NCBI RefSeq assembly: GCF_000519085.1
Contig: NZ_KI912577.1
Location: 2,960,632-3,024,631, forward strand
Length of the DNA stretch: 64,000 nt
DNA from: Methylobacterium sp. 10
GTDB lineage: Bacteria; Pseudomonadota; Alphaproteobacteria; Rhizobiales; Beijerinckiaceae
Reading direction: 5' to 3'
The position numbers and the translations under genes were made by a program. Positions 10,601-18,481 of the stretch are shown here, piece after piece; within the stretch, counting starts at the first letter, position 1; every line of letters begins with the position of its first letter. The notes under the pieces are model-generated. The model worked only from the letters and a program-made list of their open reading frames with translations. It made no database searches and was not told where the DNA came from.

Positions 10601-12067
10601 GGCGGCGATGCGCACGGTCTCTGCCTCATCGGCCTGTTCGAACCGCTCGGCGTAGTCGAGGGCGAGTTCGTTGAGGGCCGCGCGGCTCTGGGCCGAGAGG
10701 AGCAGCAATTCGGGCGGGCGTCCGGCCTCGCTCGTGGCAGGAGCCGGCGCTCCATCGGTGAGGACGATATGGGCGTTGGTGCCGCCGAAACCGAACGAGT
10801 TGACGCCGGCGAAACGCTCGCCGCGGCCACGTGGAAGCGCCAGCGGTGCGGTGACCACCGAGAGATTCAGCTTGGTGAAGGGGATGTCCGGATTGAGCAC
10901 GGCAGCATGCAGCGAGGGCGGCAGCAGATCGTGCTCGAGGGCGAGGCTCGCCTTGAGTAGGCCGGCGAGGCCCGAGACCGGTTCGGTATGGCCGATATTG
11001 CTCTTGATCGAGCCGATCGGCAGGGGCTCCTTGCGGGGCCGTCCGATCTTGCCGCCGATGGCGCCGGCCTCGATCGGATCGCCCACCGCCGTGCCGGTGC
11101 CGTGCGCCTCGACGAAGGCCACCGCGTCGAAATCAATCTCGGCCTCGCGATAGACCTGTTCGAGCAGGGTACCCTGCGCGTAGCCGGAGGGCAGGGAGAT
11201 GCCGGTGGTACGGCCGTCGGAATTCACGCCGCTGGCCGCGATGACGCCGCGGACGGTATCGCCGTCGCGGGCCGCCTGACGCGCCGATTTCAGCACGAGA
11301 ACGACGCCGCCCTCGGACCGGACATAGCCGTCGGCGTTGGCCGAGAAGGCCTGGCAGAGCCCGGTGCGGGACAGCATCTGCGCATTGGAGAAACAGATGA
11401 AGTTGAACGGGCTCGCGAGCAGGTTCACGCCCGCAACCACCGCGGTATCGATCCGGCCGCTGGCGATCGCCGCGACGGCGGCATCGAGCGCCACGAGGGA
11501 GGAGGAGCAGGCCGTATCGACGGTGAAGCTCGGGCCCTTCAGGTCGTAGATGTAGGAGATCCTGTTCGACAGGATCGAGAGCGTGTTGCCCGTCGCGGCA
11601 TAGGCATCGCCCGAGGACGTATCGAGGACGCGCAGGTTGCCGTAATCGAGGGACGAAGCGCCCACGAACACGCCGATCTGCGAGCCGGCCACGGCGGAGG
11701 GACGCAGGCCCGCATCCTCCAGGGCTTCCCAGGTCAGTTCGAGGAGAAGCCGCTGCTGCGGGTCCATCTGCTCGGCCTCGCGCGGCGAGATGCCGAACAC
11801 GCCGGGATCGAACGACCAGATGTCGTCGAGAACGCCCGCCGACCAAGTGTAGCTCTTGCCGCGCTCCTGAGCGCGCGGGTGACCGAAGCGCTCCAGCGAC
11901 CAGCGATCCTCAGGGATGCGGCCAACGGCGCACCGTCCTTCGCTCAGAAGCTGCCAGAGGCCATCGACGCTGGCAGCGCCGGGCAACCGGCACGAACGGC
12001 CGACGATCGCTATGTCTGTACGCTTGATCACGTTCGATTCGCACACGCTCTTGATCGAGGACGCCAC
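4625..12067 (-). CDS. Highly reducing type I polyketide synthase, RkpA-like
   Basis: This is a single 2480-residue module. KS (~16-440) has C187 in DTACSSS, H322 in EAHGTGT and H360 in NIGHTEP. AT (~535-860) has S630 in GHSVGE; the YPFH at 729-732 leans towards malonyl. DH (~900-1180) has H930/P939 (HxxxGxxxxP) and D1089/H1093. A C-methyltransferase-like stretch (~1350-1560) has a poor SAM motif (LLQVGFGPLSAQ) and is probably inactive. ER (~1780-2090) has the HGGAGGVG nucleotide site. KR (~2110-2330) has GGLGGFG and a YVAAN catalytic end. ACP carries S2393 in GLDSLMG. There is no thioesterase. The module looks iterative, building a saturated chain that the downstream oxoamine synthase would offload. 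The start is a GTG at 12067; in-frame GTGs 7 and 12 codons later are alternatives, and the RBS is weak. An AT-rich leader lies upstream. Confidence 0.93.
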   Translation of the reverse strand: MASSIKSVCESNVIKRTDIAIVGRSCRLPGAASVDGLWQLLSEGRCAVGRIPEDRWSLERFGHPRAQERGKSYTWSAGVLDDIWSFDPGVFGISPREAEQMDPQQRLLLELTWEALEDAGLRPSAVAGSQIGVFVGASSLDYGNLRVLDTSSGDAYAATGNTLSILSNRISYIYDLKGPSFTVDTACSSSLVALDAAVAAIASGRIDTAVVAGVNLLASPFNFICFSNAQMLSRTGLCQAFSANADGYVRSEGGVVLVLKSARQAARDGDTVRGVIAASGVNSDGRTTGISLPSGYAQGTLLEQVYREAEIDFDAVAFVEAHGTGTAVGDPIEAGAIGGKIGRPRKEPLPIGSIKSNIGHTEPVSGLAGLLKASLALEHDLLPPSLHAAVLNPDIPFTKLNLSVVTAPLALPRGRGERFAGVNSFGFGGTNAHIVLTDGAPAPATSEAGRPPELLLLSAQSRAALNELALDYAERFEQADEAETVRIAAAAAHRRERLSTRLAMPLDADLPATLRAVADAEETDIARVGTAVDRNADVAFVYSGNGSQWVGMGREAYERSAAFQSAFDRIDVLFAEISGWSLKEALFAEDLAERMVLTRVSQPLIFAISSASTTALKAAGLVPSFVLGHSVGEIAAAEGAGILSLEQAVKVIFYRSQHQETTRGLGTMAVLLAPVEEIEIFLKDYPSLDIAAYNSPKAVTVAGPVADIDAAMKALARKRRRGRKLDLAYPFHGRLMNPTETPLLRDLAGLKPHPGAIAMVSTVTGTVLPGGEFDAGYWWRNIREPVRFSDAVQEATRKGARIFVEVGPRATLLPHIGDCIEPLGIENATVGVLTNKPVGSDPFARALASALVHGAAIDEAMVFGENPKGDVALPSYPWQRRPFRLSETSEGVGAATARTYHPLYGSRLSPDGLEWLGHVDIATVPDLDDHRIDGQAILPGAAFIEMALGVAREAMRSDDVVLAEFEIQSPMVFAEEALREVAVRLSGSGNQIQILSRPRLTQAGWQLHASAKVVDGTFAARPRQDIDIPAENAVEGAGLYRLAAASGLDFGPSFRQVALSSRVDETTIVSQLKPAEADLRFGLVPARLDACFHGLILLFADLMGEGSTKAYVPVRFGEIRLMRPGAVIARAMIRTRRCNERSILADFTLVDEAGEVIATLREGRFQALRTKSGQDLAAYAIAQRSELATEPTAIPLDRRARIADAVRPGIKAALAPADAALSPGHLLLEGWATSLAYRMAEGLQRSGTVAIDERVPEAMRPWLLNALYALESSGLATLDGTRWTLRKDVTLPAPDEIMRWIAADHPELSAELVLTADLGAVVARLVAGELVSLPTLSQNALDAFVLRSATARASSDVIAAICEGARADLPKDRALRLLQVGFGPLSAQAAAIADGIAAQLTVFETDRRLAERARLALPRGVTVIEDEADLTESGFDAILASNVLHRSERGLLGKVADALATGGFLLAVEPGASLFRDLVFGLMPDWFESMDGMPLGRLDDITGWQRSLSDTGLVRIAVDRAASANGDDLLFLAEAPVRAKASTGQTFTFIIGSQDSFAAETASSLATLLVAAGVHVSIILDSEQSLLELERETPDTVVFLAGAFGSDGESADRLRERCLGLKRCVEHLGTRQTRLWVVCPGATRHDGAGAVEAGLWAFTRTLANEVANLDIRRIDLTEAMRTKIASERLRDVILSGTPETEIVLDVDATRVIRFSPGQLSRRPAVDAVPAPAAQLERSATGGLNDMRWGPTERRVPGRGEVEIAVEATGLNFRDVLWALSMLPEEILEDGFAGPRLGLEVAGRVVSVGKGAAAFKVGDRVVAFAQSGFSTHIVVPELVVAPSPPGLDPQAAATVPVAFLTAYYSLVSCARLRRGEWVLVHGGAGGVGLAALQIAKLKGARVIATAGSREKRALVKALGAEHVLDSRSLAFVDEVRRITGDGVGVVLNSLFGEAMERSLNCLKPFGRFIELGKRDYVANTHIGLRPFRRNLSYFGVDLDQVLQHQGEDGARLFREVMALFSEGGLKPLPFQPFTADEVSDAFRLMQQSGHVGKIVIAPPKPGSIVVERKSDFRVSAEGVHVITGGLGGFGIEAARWLADRGARHLVLVGRKGASSPEAKQVVADLAARGVSVAAMACDITSRQAVDDLIEEVESGGRKLAGVIHGAMVLQDGLIANLDTASLDAVIRPKVVGAEHLDAATRGRSLDYFVLFSSATTFIGNPGQGAYVAANGFMEGLARRRRALGLPALAVAWGAIGDVGVLARNRAVMETLAGRVGVTPMDARRSLDLMAEALEGQSSSPDDAVLAIASMHWGKARERLATMRSPSYGDLGSDQQAEAGTVATIDIGGLLKTQDLDAVRKTVSDAIVEDIARILRLPKDDISRVRHLSEIGLDSLMGVELGASLQERFALDAPPSGISSGLTVVELAETLIQSVAAPVDEASAAVMSLAQRHASEGVDVRTLEPFHELVEQNSLQIKEILP

Positions 12068-12777
12068 CGTCTCGCACTTGCAACGAACGGTCGACCCTTT
12101 GATGCATAATATGCAGTCGGAACCGTGTCCAACCCATGGCAGCTTTGCTGCAGCACAGAGACGGGATGGGCTTCAAGATCCGGACAGTTTCGAGGGCTGA
12201 TAAAAATCACACACTCACTACCATGCTCATTTTTAATATAAATCACCCCACCAGCAGCCCGATTGATCCGTCAAAAACTTGATCAATATCATGATGGATA
12301 TCGATGAAATCGCTTTATAACACCTATGTATTTATAATATTATTGGATTTTATAGAACAATAAGTTCTATCAATTATTATTTCTGCGTTTAGATCGATAT
12401 GATATTGCCAAACCATGTAAACATATAAAACGCAACTATTATATATAATGTATAGCTATCTTGATTAAAATCTTATAATGCATCACATCCAGCGATCTAT
12501 TTGTGAGCTGAATTGAAAATTTTCCATTGAATTTTTGTCGCCACTTATGCCCGATTTGGACATCCCCTTTTCTCCGGAATGACCCGCTCAATTCGGCACC
12601 GTTCTGCTGCGGCGCAGCATAAGGACGATATCCCGAAGCGCGCAGTAGAAGCGGGGATCATTGGAGAAAGCGTGGCCTTGGCGACCGAAACGCTTCCTTT
12701 CCGGCAAAAGGCCCTTGACGCCCGTTCAAGCCGAAAGCTATACGCCGCTCCTCGCTGCAGCGGAAACGCTTCAGCCG
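12068..12777. other. 710-bp intergenic region with an AT-rich core (about 12190-12560)
   Basis: No gene is supported between the PKS start and tRNA-Val. From about 12190 to 12560 the base composition changes sharply to roughly 70% A+T, with runs such as TTTATAATATTATTGG and TATTATATATAATG, in a genome otherwise near 67% GC. The core holds many possible -10 elements and the 12352-12370 palindrome. It probably carries the PKS operon promoter and a binding platform for an H-NS-like silencer (MucR/Ros-type proteins play this role in alphaproteobacteria). That function is inference. Confidence 0.6.
12352..12370. promoter_or_regulatory. Palindrome ATAGAAC-AATAA-GTTCTAT upstream of the PKS operon
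   Basis: A perfect 7-bp inverted repeat with a 5-bp centre lies inside the AT-rich stretch, 285 bp upstream of the PKS start. It has the size of a dimeric repressor or activator site. Its regulator is unknown. Confidence 0.35.
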
Positions 12778-12852
12778 GGGCGCGTAGCTCAGCGGGAGAG
12801 CACTACCTTGACATGGTAGGGGTCACAGGTTCGATCCCTGTCGCGCCCACCA
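12778..12852 (+). tRNA. tRNA-Val (anticodon GAC)
   Basis: A full cloverleaf can be folded. The acceptor arms are GGGCGCG/CGCGCCC, the D arm starts GCTCAGCGGGAGAGC, and the anticodon stem CTACC/GGTAG carries loop TTGACAT (GAC). The T arm is ACAGG-TTCGATC-CCTGT, followed by discriminator A and an encoded CCA. Confidence 0.97.
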
Positions 12853-12876
12853 TTCCTGCCTCAGTGGAATGGACGA

Positions 12877-12910
12877 GAGAAAAAAGGCCCCGGGAACGGG
12901 GCCTTTTCTC
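12877..12910 (+). terminator. Rho-independent terminator after tRNA-Val
   Basis: GGCCCC (12886-12891) pairs with GGGGCC (12898-12903) around GGGAAC. The stem is flanked by an A-run on the 5' side and TTTTCTC on the 3' side, which extends it. It lies 25 nt after the tRNA CCA end. Confidence 0.85.
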
Positions 12911-13135
12911 GTTGACGCAGAGCCTCTTCGACCACGCAGGTCCTGCTCGTCCGGCGAAGTCTCCGCTCCCATCGCGGCATGATCGGCGAAGGCCCGTTGC
13001 CTGATGCCGGCCACCGTCACGCTTGCGTGAGCCACCGGCCCGGTCACACAACCGCCTCAGACAGATCGTGTAAGACGAGCGCTTTCATTCGGCGCCCGGC
13101 ATCTCGGCCCGCGGTCCCGGATGCCGGAGATGATG

Positions 13136-14605
13136 ATGAGCCGAAACTTGGCATTCTCGAATGCGGTCGGACGGTTCGGTCTCGGATGCAGCGCCCTCGA
13201 TCTGCCCGCCGTCGACGATCCGCGCGGCTACGTCCGTACTCAACTCGACATGCCGCTGATGGCGCCCGACGCCAAGCTGATGTCCAGCAGCGACCAGTTG
13301 CAGGCGATGATGCAACGCCGTCAGATCGCCAGGCAGCGTCGCGAGGCGATGGAGGATGCCGGATCCGGCGACGCCAAGGTCAAGCAGGGCCGCGGCATGC
13401 AGGGTGGCTCGATGGAGGATGGCGCCATGGCCATGGCGCCCCGCGCTGAACCGTCGATGCGCGGCGGCATGATGGAGAACGAGGCCGAGAGCCAAGTCAC
13501 GCTGGGTCCGGTCACGAAGAACCCCGACGAACTGATCGCCTGGCTCAGGCTGGCCGCGACGACGAGGGCCCCCTTGCAGGAGCGGCTGTTCCTGCATTGG
13601 AGCAACCACTTCACCGTATCGACCGGCAAAGGCAAGGGGAGCCTCACTGCGGGAGCATTCCAGCGCGAAGCGATCCGGCCGTTCATCCTTGGCCGCTTCC
13701 ACGACATGGCCAAAGCGGCGATCCTGCACCCCTCGATGCTCTACTACCTGGACAATACGGCCTCGACGGGCCCTGATTCCAGAGTCGGCCGCATCAAGAA
13801 ATCCGGTCTCAACGAGAATCTCGGGCGCGAGGTGCTTGAACTCCACACCCTCGGCGTCGACGGCGGCTACAGCCAGGCCGACGTCACGGCGCTGGCGACC
13901 GTCCTCACGGGCTGGACCGTGGATCTCAAGCCGCATTCCGAGACCTTCGGAGAAGTGGTGTTCCGCGAGCGCCAGCATCAGCCGGGGCCGAAGACCATCC
14001 TCGGCAAGCGCTACGCCGAGGCGGGAGCCGGTGAGTTCCTCGCCGTCCTGACCGATCTTGCCCGTCACCCATCGACTGCGCGCTACGTAACGCGGCGGAT
14101 GGCACGTGCGTTCGTCTCGGAAAAGGTGTCGGACTCGCTGCAGAAGAGCCTCGCCAAGGTCTTCATGGACAGCGACGGAGACTTGAAGGCCGTGACCGCC
14201 GCCCTGATCCAGGCTGATGAAGCCTGGACCGCCGCCCCCGTGAAGCTGCGCCCGCCGATGGAGTTCCTCGCCGCAACCGGCCGCCTCCTCGGGCAAGCTC
14301 CGGTCAAGCCATCGCCGAACGCCTCGCTCCTCGCCATGGGCCAGCCCTTCCTGGCCGCCCCGTCGCCGAAGGGTTGGGCCGAGGAGGACGATGCCTGGGT
14401 GACCTCGGACGGCATCAAGAGCCGGATCGACTGGGCGCAGCAATGCGCGACGCTCAACGCCGATCACGTCGACATCCGCAAACTCGTGGACGACCGGATC
14501 GGCAGCTATTTTTCGGTCGAGACGCGGCGCGTGATCAGGCAGGGCGAAAGCCCTGAACAGGCCTTGGCCCTGCTGATGCTGAGCCCGGAATTCCAGCGGC
14601 GCTAG
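13136..14605 (+). CDS. DUF1800 family protein
   Basis: This is a 489-residue protein with DUF1800 hallmarks: LFLHWSNHFTVST, the central LNENLGREVLELHTLGVDGG segment, TVLTGWTV, and a C-terminal ALALLMLSPEFQRR. The family has no established enzymatic role and is usually encoded next to a DUF1501 protein, as here (22-nt gap). Three ATGs are stacked at 13130-13138. The last (13136) is chosen because GGAG at 13126-13129 is ideally spaced for it; the frame also opens at 13121. Residues ~70-115 are a Met/Gly-rich low-complexity insertion. No clear signal peptide is seen with this start. Confidence 0.85.
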   Translation: MSRNLAFSNAVGRFGLGCSALDLPAVDDPRGYVRTQLDMPLMAPDAKLMSSSDQLQAMMQRRQIARQRREAMEDAGSGDAKVKQGRGMQGGSMEDGAMAMAPRAEPSMRGGMMENEAESQVTLGPVTKNPDELIAWLRLAATTRAPLQERLFLHWSNHFTVSTGKGKGSLTAGAFQREAIRPFILGRFHDMAKAAILHPSMLYYLDNTASTGPDSRVGRIKKSGLNENLGREVLELHTLGVDGGYSQADVTALATVLTGWTVDLKPHSETFGEVVFRERQHQPGPKTILGKRYAEAGAGEFLAVLTDLARHPSTARYVTRRMARAFVSEKVSDSLQKSLAKVFMDSDGDLKAVTAALIQADEAWTAAPVKLRPPMEFLAATGRLLGQAPVKPSPNASLLAMGQPFLAAPSPKGWAEEDDAWVTSDGIKSRIDWAQQCATLNADHVDIRKLVDDRIGSYFSVETRRVIRQGESPEQALALLMLSPEFQRR

Positions 14606-14627
14606 CCGGTCGAGAGGCGATGACCCC

Positions 14628-15863
14628 ATGAACCCTCAGGAACATGCCCACCTGCCGACGCGCCGCAACCTGCTGCTCGGCGCCGGTGCGCTCTTCGCAT
14701 GGCCCTATGTGCCCAAGGTCTGGGCCGCCTCGGGGCGCGACCCGCGCTTTCTCGTCGTGGTTCTGCGCGGCGGCCTCGACGGCCTCTCGGCGGTGATGCC
14801 GGTGGGCGATCCGCAATTCGCGGCGATCCGCTCCGACTTCAAGCTGTCCCCGACACATACGCCGTTTCGGCTCGACCCGCTGTTCTCGCTCAACCCGGCG
14901 ATGCCGAACCTGGCGGACCTCTATGCCAAGCGCGAGGCCACGCTGTTCCACGCCGTCGCCACCCCCTATCGCGCCCGATCTCATTTCGACGCGCAGCAGG
15001 TCCTCGAGAACGGGATGACGCGCGCGAGTTCGGGCATCGATACCGGCTGGCTCAATCGGGCGCTGTCCCTCATTCCCAAGGCCAAGGGCATCGAGTTGCG
15101 GCCGACCAAGGCCCTCTCCGTGAGCGCGACGACGCCGCTGATCCTGCGTGGTCCGGCCCAGGTGGAGACCTGGCAACCGCAGACGATGCCCTACGCCGCG
15201 GCGGATACGCTGATGCGCCTCCAGGCTCTCTACGACGACAAGGACCAGGCCCTGGCCAATGCCCTCCGGGAGGGCGTGCAGGTCGACGACTTCATCGCAT
15301 CGGATCCAAGCATGGCGGCGATGGGCAAGCAGCCGTTGAAGGGCCCCAACAGCTTTGCCTCAGCCGCGCGCGCCGCGGCCTCGCTCATGGCCCCGGTGAC
15401 CGGGCCCCGCATCGCCGTGATGAATTTCGACGGCTGGGACACCCACTCTTCGCAAGGCCCCTATGAAGGGCGCCTTGCCAAGAACCTCGCCTCCCTCGAT
15501 GCCGGCATGGCGGCGATCAAGGAGGGGCTCGGTGCCTCCTGGGCCCGGACATCGGTGCTGATCGTCACCGAATTCGGCCGCACGGTGCATGTGAACGGCT
15601 CCTCCGGCACGGATCACGGCACGGCCACGGTCGCTTTCCTCGTCGGGGGGGCGGTGGCGGGGGGGCGGGTGATCGCCGACTGGCCGAGCCTCAAGGAGAG
15701 CGCCCTGTTCGAAGGCCGCGATCTCGCGCCGACGATGGATCTGCGTGCCGTGATGAAAGGCCTGCTGATCGACCAGTTCGGTTTCGAGGAGAAGGTCCTC
15801 TCCGAGACGATCTTCCCCGGCAGCGAGAAGGCGCCCGGCATGAGGGACCTGATCCGGGCCTGA
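14628..15863 (+). CDS. DUF1501 family Tat-exported protein
   Basis: This 411-residue protein begins with a twin-arginine-type signal (TRRNLLLGAGALFAWPYVPKVWAA), so export in folded form to the periplasm is expected. The mature part shows the DUF1501 pattern, related to the sulfatase/alkaline phosphatase fold: VVVLRGGLDGLSAVMP, FDGWDTHSSQGP, VLIVTEFGRTVHVNGSSGTDHG. It follows the DUF1800 gene and almost certainly forms an operon with it. Substrate and role are unknown. Pairs of this kind are common in bacteria and presumably act together at the envelope. Confidence 0.87.
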   Translation: MNPQEHAHLPTRRNLLLGAGALFAWPYVPKVWAASGRDPRFLVVVLRGGLDGLSAVMPVGDPQFAAIRSDFKLSPTHTPFRLDPLFSLNPAMPNLADLYAKREATLFHAVATPYRARSHFDAQQVLENGMTRASSGIDTGWLNRALSLIPKAKGIELRPTKALSVSATTPLILRGPAQVETWQPQTMPYAAADTLMRLQALYDDKDQALANALREGVQVDDFIASDPSMAAMGKQPLKGPNSFASAARAAASLMAPVTGPRIAVMNFDGWDTHSSQGPYEGRLAKNLASLDAGMAAIKEGLGASWARTSVLIVTEFGRTVHVNGSSGTDHGTATVAFLVGGAVAGGRVIADWPSLKESALFEGRDLAPTMDLRAVMKGLLIDQFGFEEKVLSETIFPGSEKAPGMRDLIRA

Positions 15864-15891
15864 TGCGATCGGAGACCGCTTCGGTCCCGCG

Positions 15892-16305
15892 TCAGAAGGG
15901 CGATGGCTTTCGCCTGCGGGAAGGAATACCGACGCCGCCCGGTTCGTCGATCGCCTGCGGCTGGTCCGAGGAGGTGGCCACCGGCTGCGGCGCCGCGGCC
16001 TGGACGCGCGGTGGCGCCACCTTGCCGACGCGCTCGATCCTGACGCCGACATAGTCGCCGCGCCTCCAGGCGAGCTTCACCATGCAGACGAAGTCCCGGC
16101 CAATGATGCGGAGCAGGAACGAGTCGGGCAGAGCGTGGTAGGCGGGGATACCGAGCTTGGCGCCGGATTTTGACACATCCTTCACGGTGCACGGGATCTC
16201 TCGGCCATCGGGAAGCCTGACGTTGGCAATCCAGTTGGTCGAGCTTCGGTCCTCGCGCCGTGATACCGGCTCTGGTGCCTTATCCGTTTCTTTGTCCGAC
16301 CGCAC
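15892..16305 (-). CDS. PilZ domain protein
   Basis: This 137-residue protein has an N-terminal PilZ domain. The two c-di-GMP contacts are visible: an arginine cluster (SRREDR) and DVSKSG, matching the [D/N]xSxxG motif. Hydrophobic beta strands follow (LGIPAYHALPDSFLLRI; CMVKLAWRRGDYVGVRI). The C-terminal ~40 residues are proline-rich and probably disordered. The start is a GTG at 16305 with GGAG about 9 nt upstream. It is a stand-alone c-di-GMP receptor whose output cannot be predicted. It converges on the DUF1501 gene and is divergent from the type I secretion operon. Confidence 0.85.
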   Translation of the reverse strand: MRSDKETDKAPEPVSRREDRSSTNWIANVRLPDGREIPCTVKDVSKSGAKLGIPAYHALPDSFLLRIIGRDFVCMVKLAWRRGDYVGVRIERVGKVAPPRVQAAAPQPVATSSDQPQAIDEPGGVGIPSRRRKPSPF

Positions 16306-16720
16306 TTAAGACGCTCCGGCGCTTCACCGTTTCTCAGATCGACATAGACTGAGAACGTTTACGGACCATGCCTACTGAGGGTTTCTTCACGGGCTCAGCA
16401 GCCGCCCCATGCAGGCAAGTCATCGGCCACCCACCCCTGCCGGCGGCATCGTTTCCTCTTCCCAATACGAACGCCGTGTCTCGGGCGGATGAAACGATTC
16501 ATCTCCCCCCTGAGGCCGCGAGATCCGGGGGGCATACGTCGCGAGAGACGCACCCGCTGGACACAGACGGCCATAATCCAACCGCAGAAGCATGTTTTCG
16601 AGTTCTCGATTTCTCGCTTTTCTTATAAAGGGAGCGAGTGTCGGACCGCCGTTCCCAAACGGTATCACAGAATACTATCCCATCTAAACTTGACAATCGA
16701 ACGCGACGGCGGGGGCGGCA
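16306..16720. other. 415-bp divergent intergenic region, no gene recognised
   Basis: This region lies between the divergent PilZ and type I exporter genes. No convincing coding frame is seen. It must hold both promoters. A lower-GC part at about 16590-16700 contains a TTGACA (16690-16695) shortly before the exporter GTG, but no good -10 at the right distance was found. Confidence 0.4.
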
Positions 16721-18481
16721 GTGGCTAAGGGGCGGGAATCGGCCGAAATCATTTCGGCGTTGGCAAGTTGTCGGGCCGCGTTCATCGGCGTCGCGGTGAT
16801 GAGCGGGCTGGTGAACATTCTGTATCTGACCGGCTCGTTCTTCATGCTCGAAGTCTACGACCGCGTCATTCCGAGCCGGAGCGTGCCGACACTCGTCGGC
16901 CTCATGATCCTCGCCCTCGTCCTCTACGGATTTCAGGGCGTCCTGGAGACGATCCGCTCGCGCATCCTCGCGCGCGTCGGCGCGTCGCTGGACGAAGCTC
17001 TCAGTGCGCGGGTGTTCGACATCGTCGTGCGGGCCCCCCTGAAGGGCGCGACCCCGGGCGACGGGCTGCTGCCCCTGCGCGACCTCGACCAGTTGCGCGC
17101 CTTCCTCGGCGGCACGGGCCCGTCGGCCTTCTTCGATCTGCCGTGGATGCCGATCTATGTCTTCATCTGCTTCCTGTTCCACCCCCTCATCGGTATCGCG
17201 GCCCTCGTCGGCGCGGCGGTCCTGGCGGTCCTGGCCCTGACCACGGATCGGTCGACCCGCGCCCCGACCCAGACCGCCACTGCCCACGGCATGCGTCGCA
17301 ACGGCCTGGCGGAAGCCGGGCGCCGCAACGCCGAGGTGCTGGCCGCCATGGGGATGCAGGGGCGTTTCGCCGATCGCTGGGGCGGAGCCAACCGCGATTA
17401 CATGCAGTCCCAGATGACCGTCTCGGACGTCGCGGGCGGTTTCGGCGCGGGCTCGAAAGTGTTCCGCATGGCGCTGCAATCGGGCGTGCTCGCCCTCGGC
17501 GCCTGGCTCGTCATCAACAATCTCGCCTCGGCCGGCGTCATCATCGCCTCGTCGATCCTCGTCGCCCGGGCCCTGGCACCGGCGGAACTCGCCATCGCCA
17601 ACTGGAAGGGATTTGTGCAGGCGCGCCAGAGCTGGGCACGGCTCTCGGAGTTGTTCGCCCGCCTGCCCGCCGTCGAACAGCCCCACGCTCTGCCCGCGCC
17701 GTCGCAGAGCCTCGTGGCCGAAAACGTCACCCTCGCACCGCCTGGGACCCAGCGCATCGTTGTACAGGATGTCAGCCTTTCCCTGCAGCGGGGGCAGGGG
17801 CTCGGAATCATCGGTCCGAGCGCCTCGGGCAAGTCGAGCCTCGTCCGCGCCATCGTCGGCGTCTGGCCGCCCGTGCGCGGCAAGGTCAGGATCGACGGTG
17901 CGGCCATCGACCAATGGTCGAGCGCCGATCTCGGGCCCCATATCGGCTTCCTGCCGCAGGAGGTGGAGCTGTTTGCCGGCACCATCGCCGAGAACATCGC
18001 CCGGTTCGACCCCAATGCCGAGTCGGGCGCGGTCATCGCGGCCGCCAAGGCAGCGGGCATCCATGAGATGATCCTGCGTCTGGCGGAAGGCTACGACACC
18101 CGGATCGGAGAGGGCGGGGCGGGGCTGTCGGCGGGGCAGCGCCAGCGGGTCGGATTGGCGAGGGCGCTCTACGGCGACCCCTTCCTCGTGGTGCTTGATG
18201 AACCGAACTCGAACCTCGATGGGGAGGGTGAGAACGCCCTGACCCAGGCCATCGTCGGGGTACGGCAGCGCGGCGGCATCTGCATCGTCGTGGCGCACCG
18301 CCCCAGCGCTCTGGCGGCCGTCGACATGATCCTGATGATGGCCGATGGGCGCGCCCAGGCCTTCGGCCCGAAGGACGAGGTGCTCAAGCGCGTCCTTCGA
18401 TCGACGCCGGCTCCCGCCGCCGAGCCAGTCGCCGCACAACGTACCGGCGCGAACGTCGCCACCCTGCAGGAGAGCGCGTGA
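16721..18481 (+). CDS. Type I secretion ABC transporter (PrtD/PrsD family)
   Basis: This 586-residue exporter half-transporter has an N-terminal ABC membrane domain (~20-300; FFMLEVYDRVIPSRS is typical of the PrtD/RsaD group). The nucleotide-binding domain has Walker A GPSASGKSS, Q-loop FLPQEVELF, signature LSAGQRQR, Walker B FLVVLDEP and the switch His in VVAHRPS. The PrtD family lacks the N-terminal C39-like domain, as here. It would power export of RTX or adhesin-type proteins with the membrane fusion protein encoded next. The outer-membrane TolC partner and the substrate are not in the window. The start is a GTG at 16721. Confidence 0.92.
   Translation: MAKGRESAEIISALASCRAAFIGVAVMSGLVNILYLTGSFFMLEVYDRVIPSRSVPTLVGLMILALVLYGFQGVLETIRSRILARVGASLDEALSARVFDIVVRAPLKGATPGDGLLPLRDLDQLRAFLGGTGPSAFFDLPWMPIYVFICFLFHPLIGIAALVGAAVLAVLALTTDRSTRAPTQTATAHGMRRNGLAEAGRRNAEVLAAMGMQGRFADRWGGANRDYMQSQMTVSDVAGGFGAGSKVFRMALQSGVLALGAWLVINNLASAGVIIASSILVARALAPAELAIANWKGFVQARQSWARLSELFARLPAVEQPHALPAPSQSLVAENVTLAPPGTQRIVVQDVSLSLQRGQGLGIIGPSASGKSSLVRAIVGVWPPVRGKVRIDGAAIDQWSSADLGPHIGFLPQEVELFAGTIAENIARFDPNAESGAVIAAAKAAGIHEMILRLAEGYDTRIGEGGAGLSAGQRQRVGLARALYGDPFLVVLDEPNSNLDGEGENALTQAIVGVRQRGGICIVVAHRPSALAAVDMILMMADGRAQAFGPKDEVLKRVLRSTPAPAAEPVAAQRTGANVATLQESA

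Noticed and set aside
12068..12246. Small minus-strand frames just upstream of the PKS start
   Set aside because: They overlap the 5' end of the PKS in other frames and have no supporting signals.
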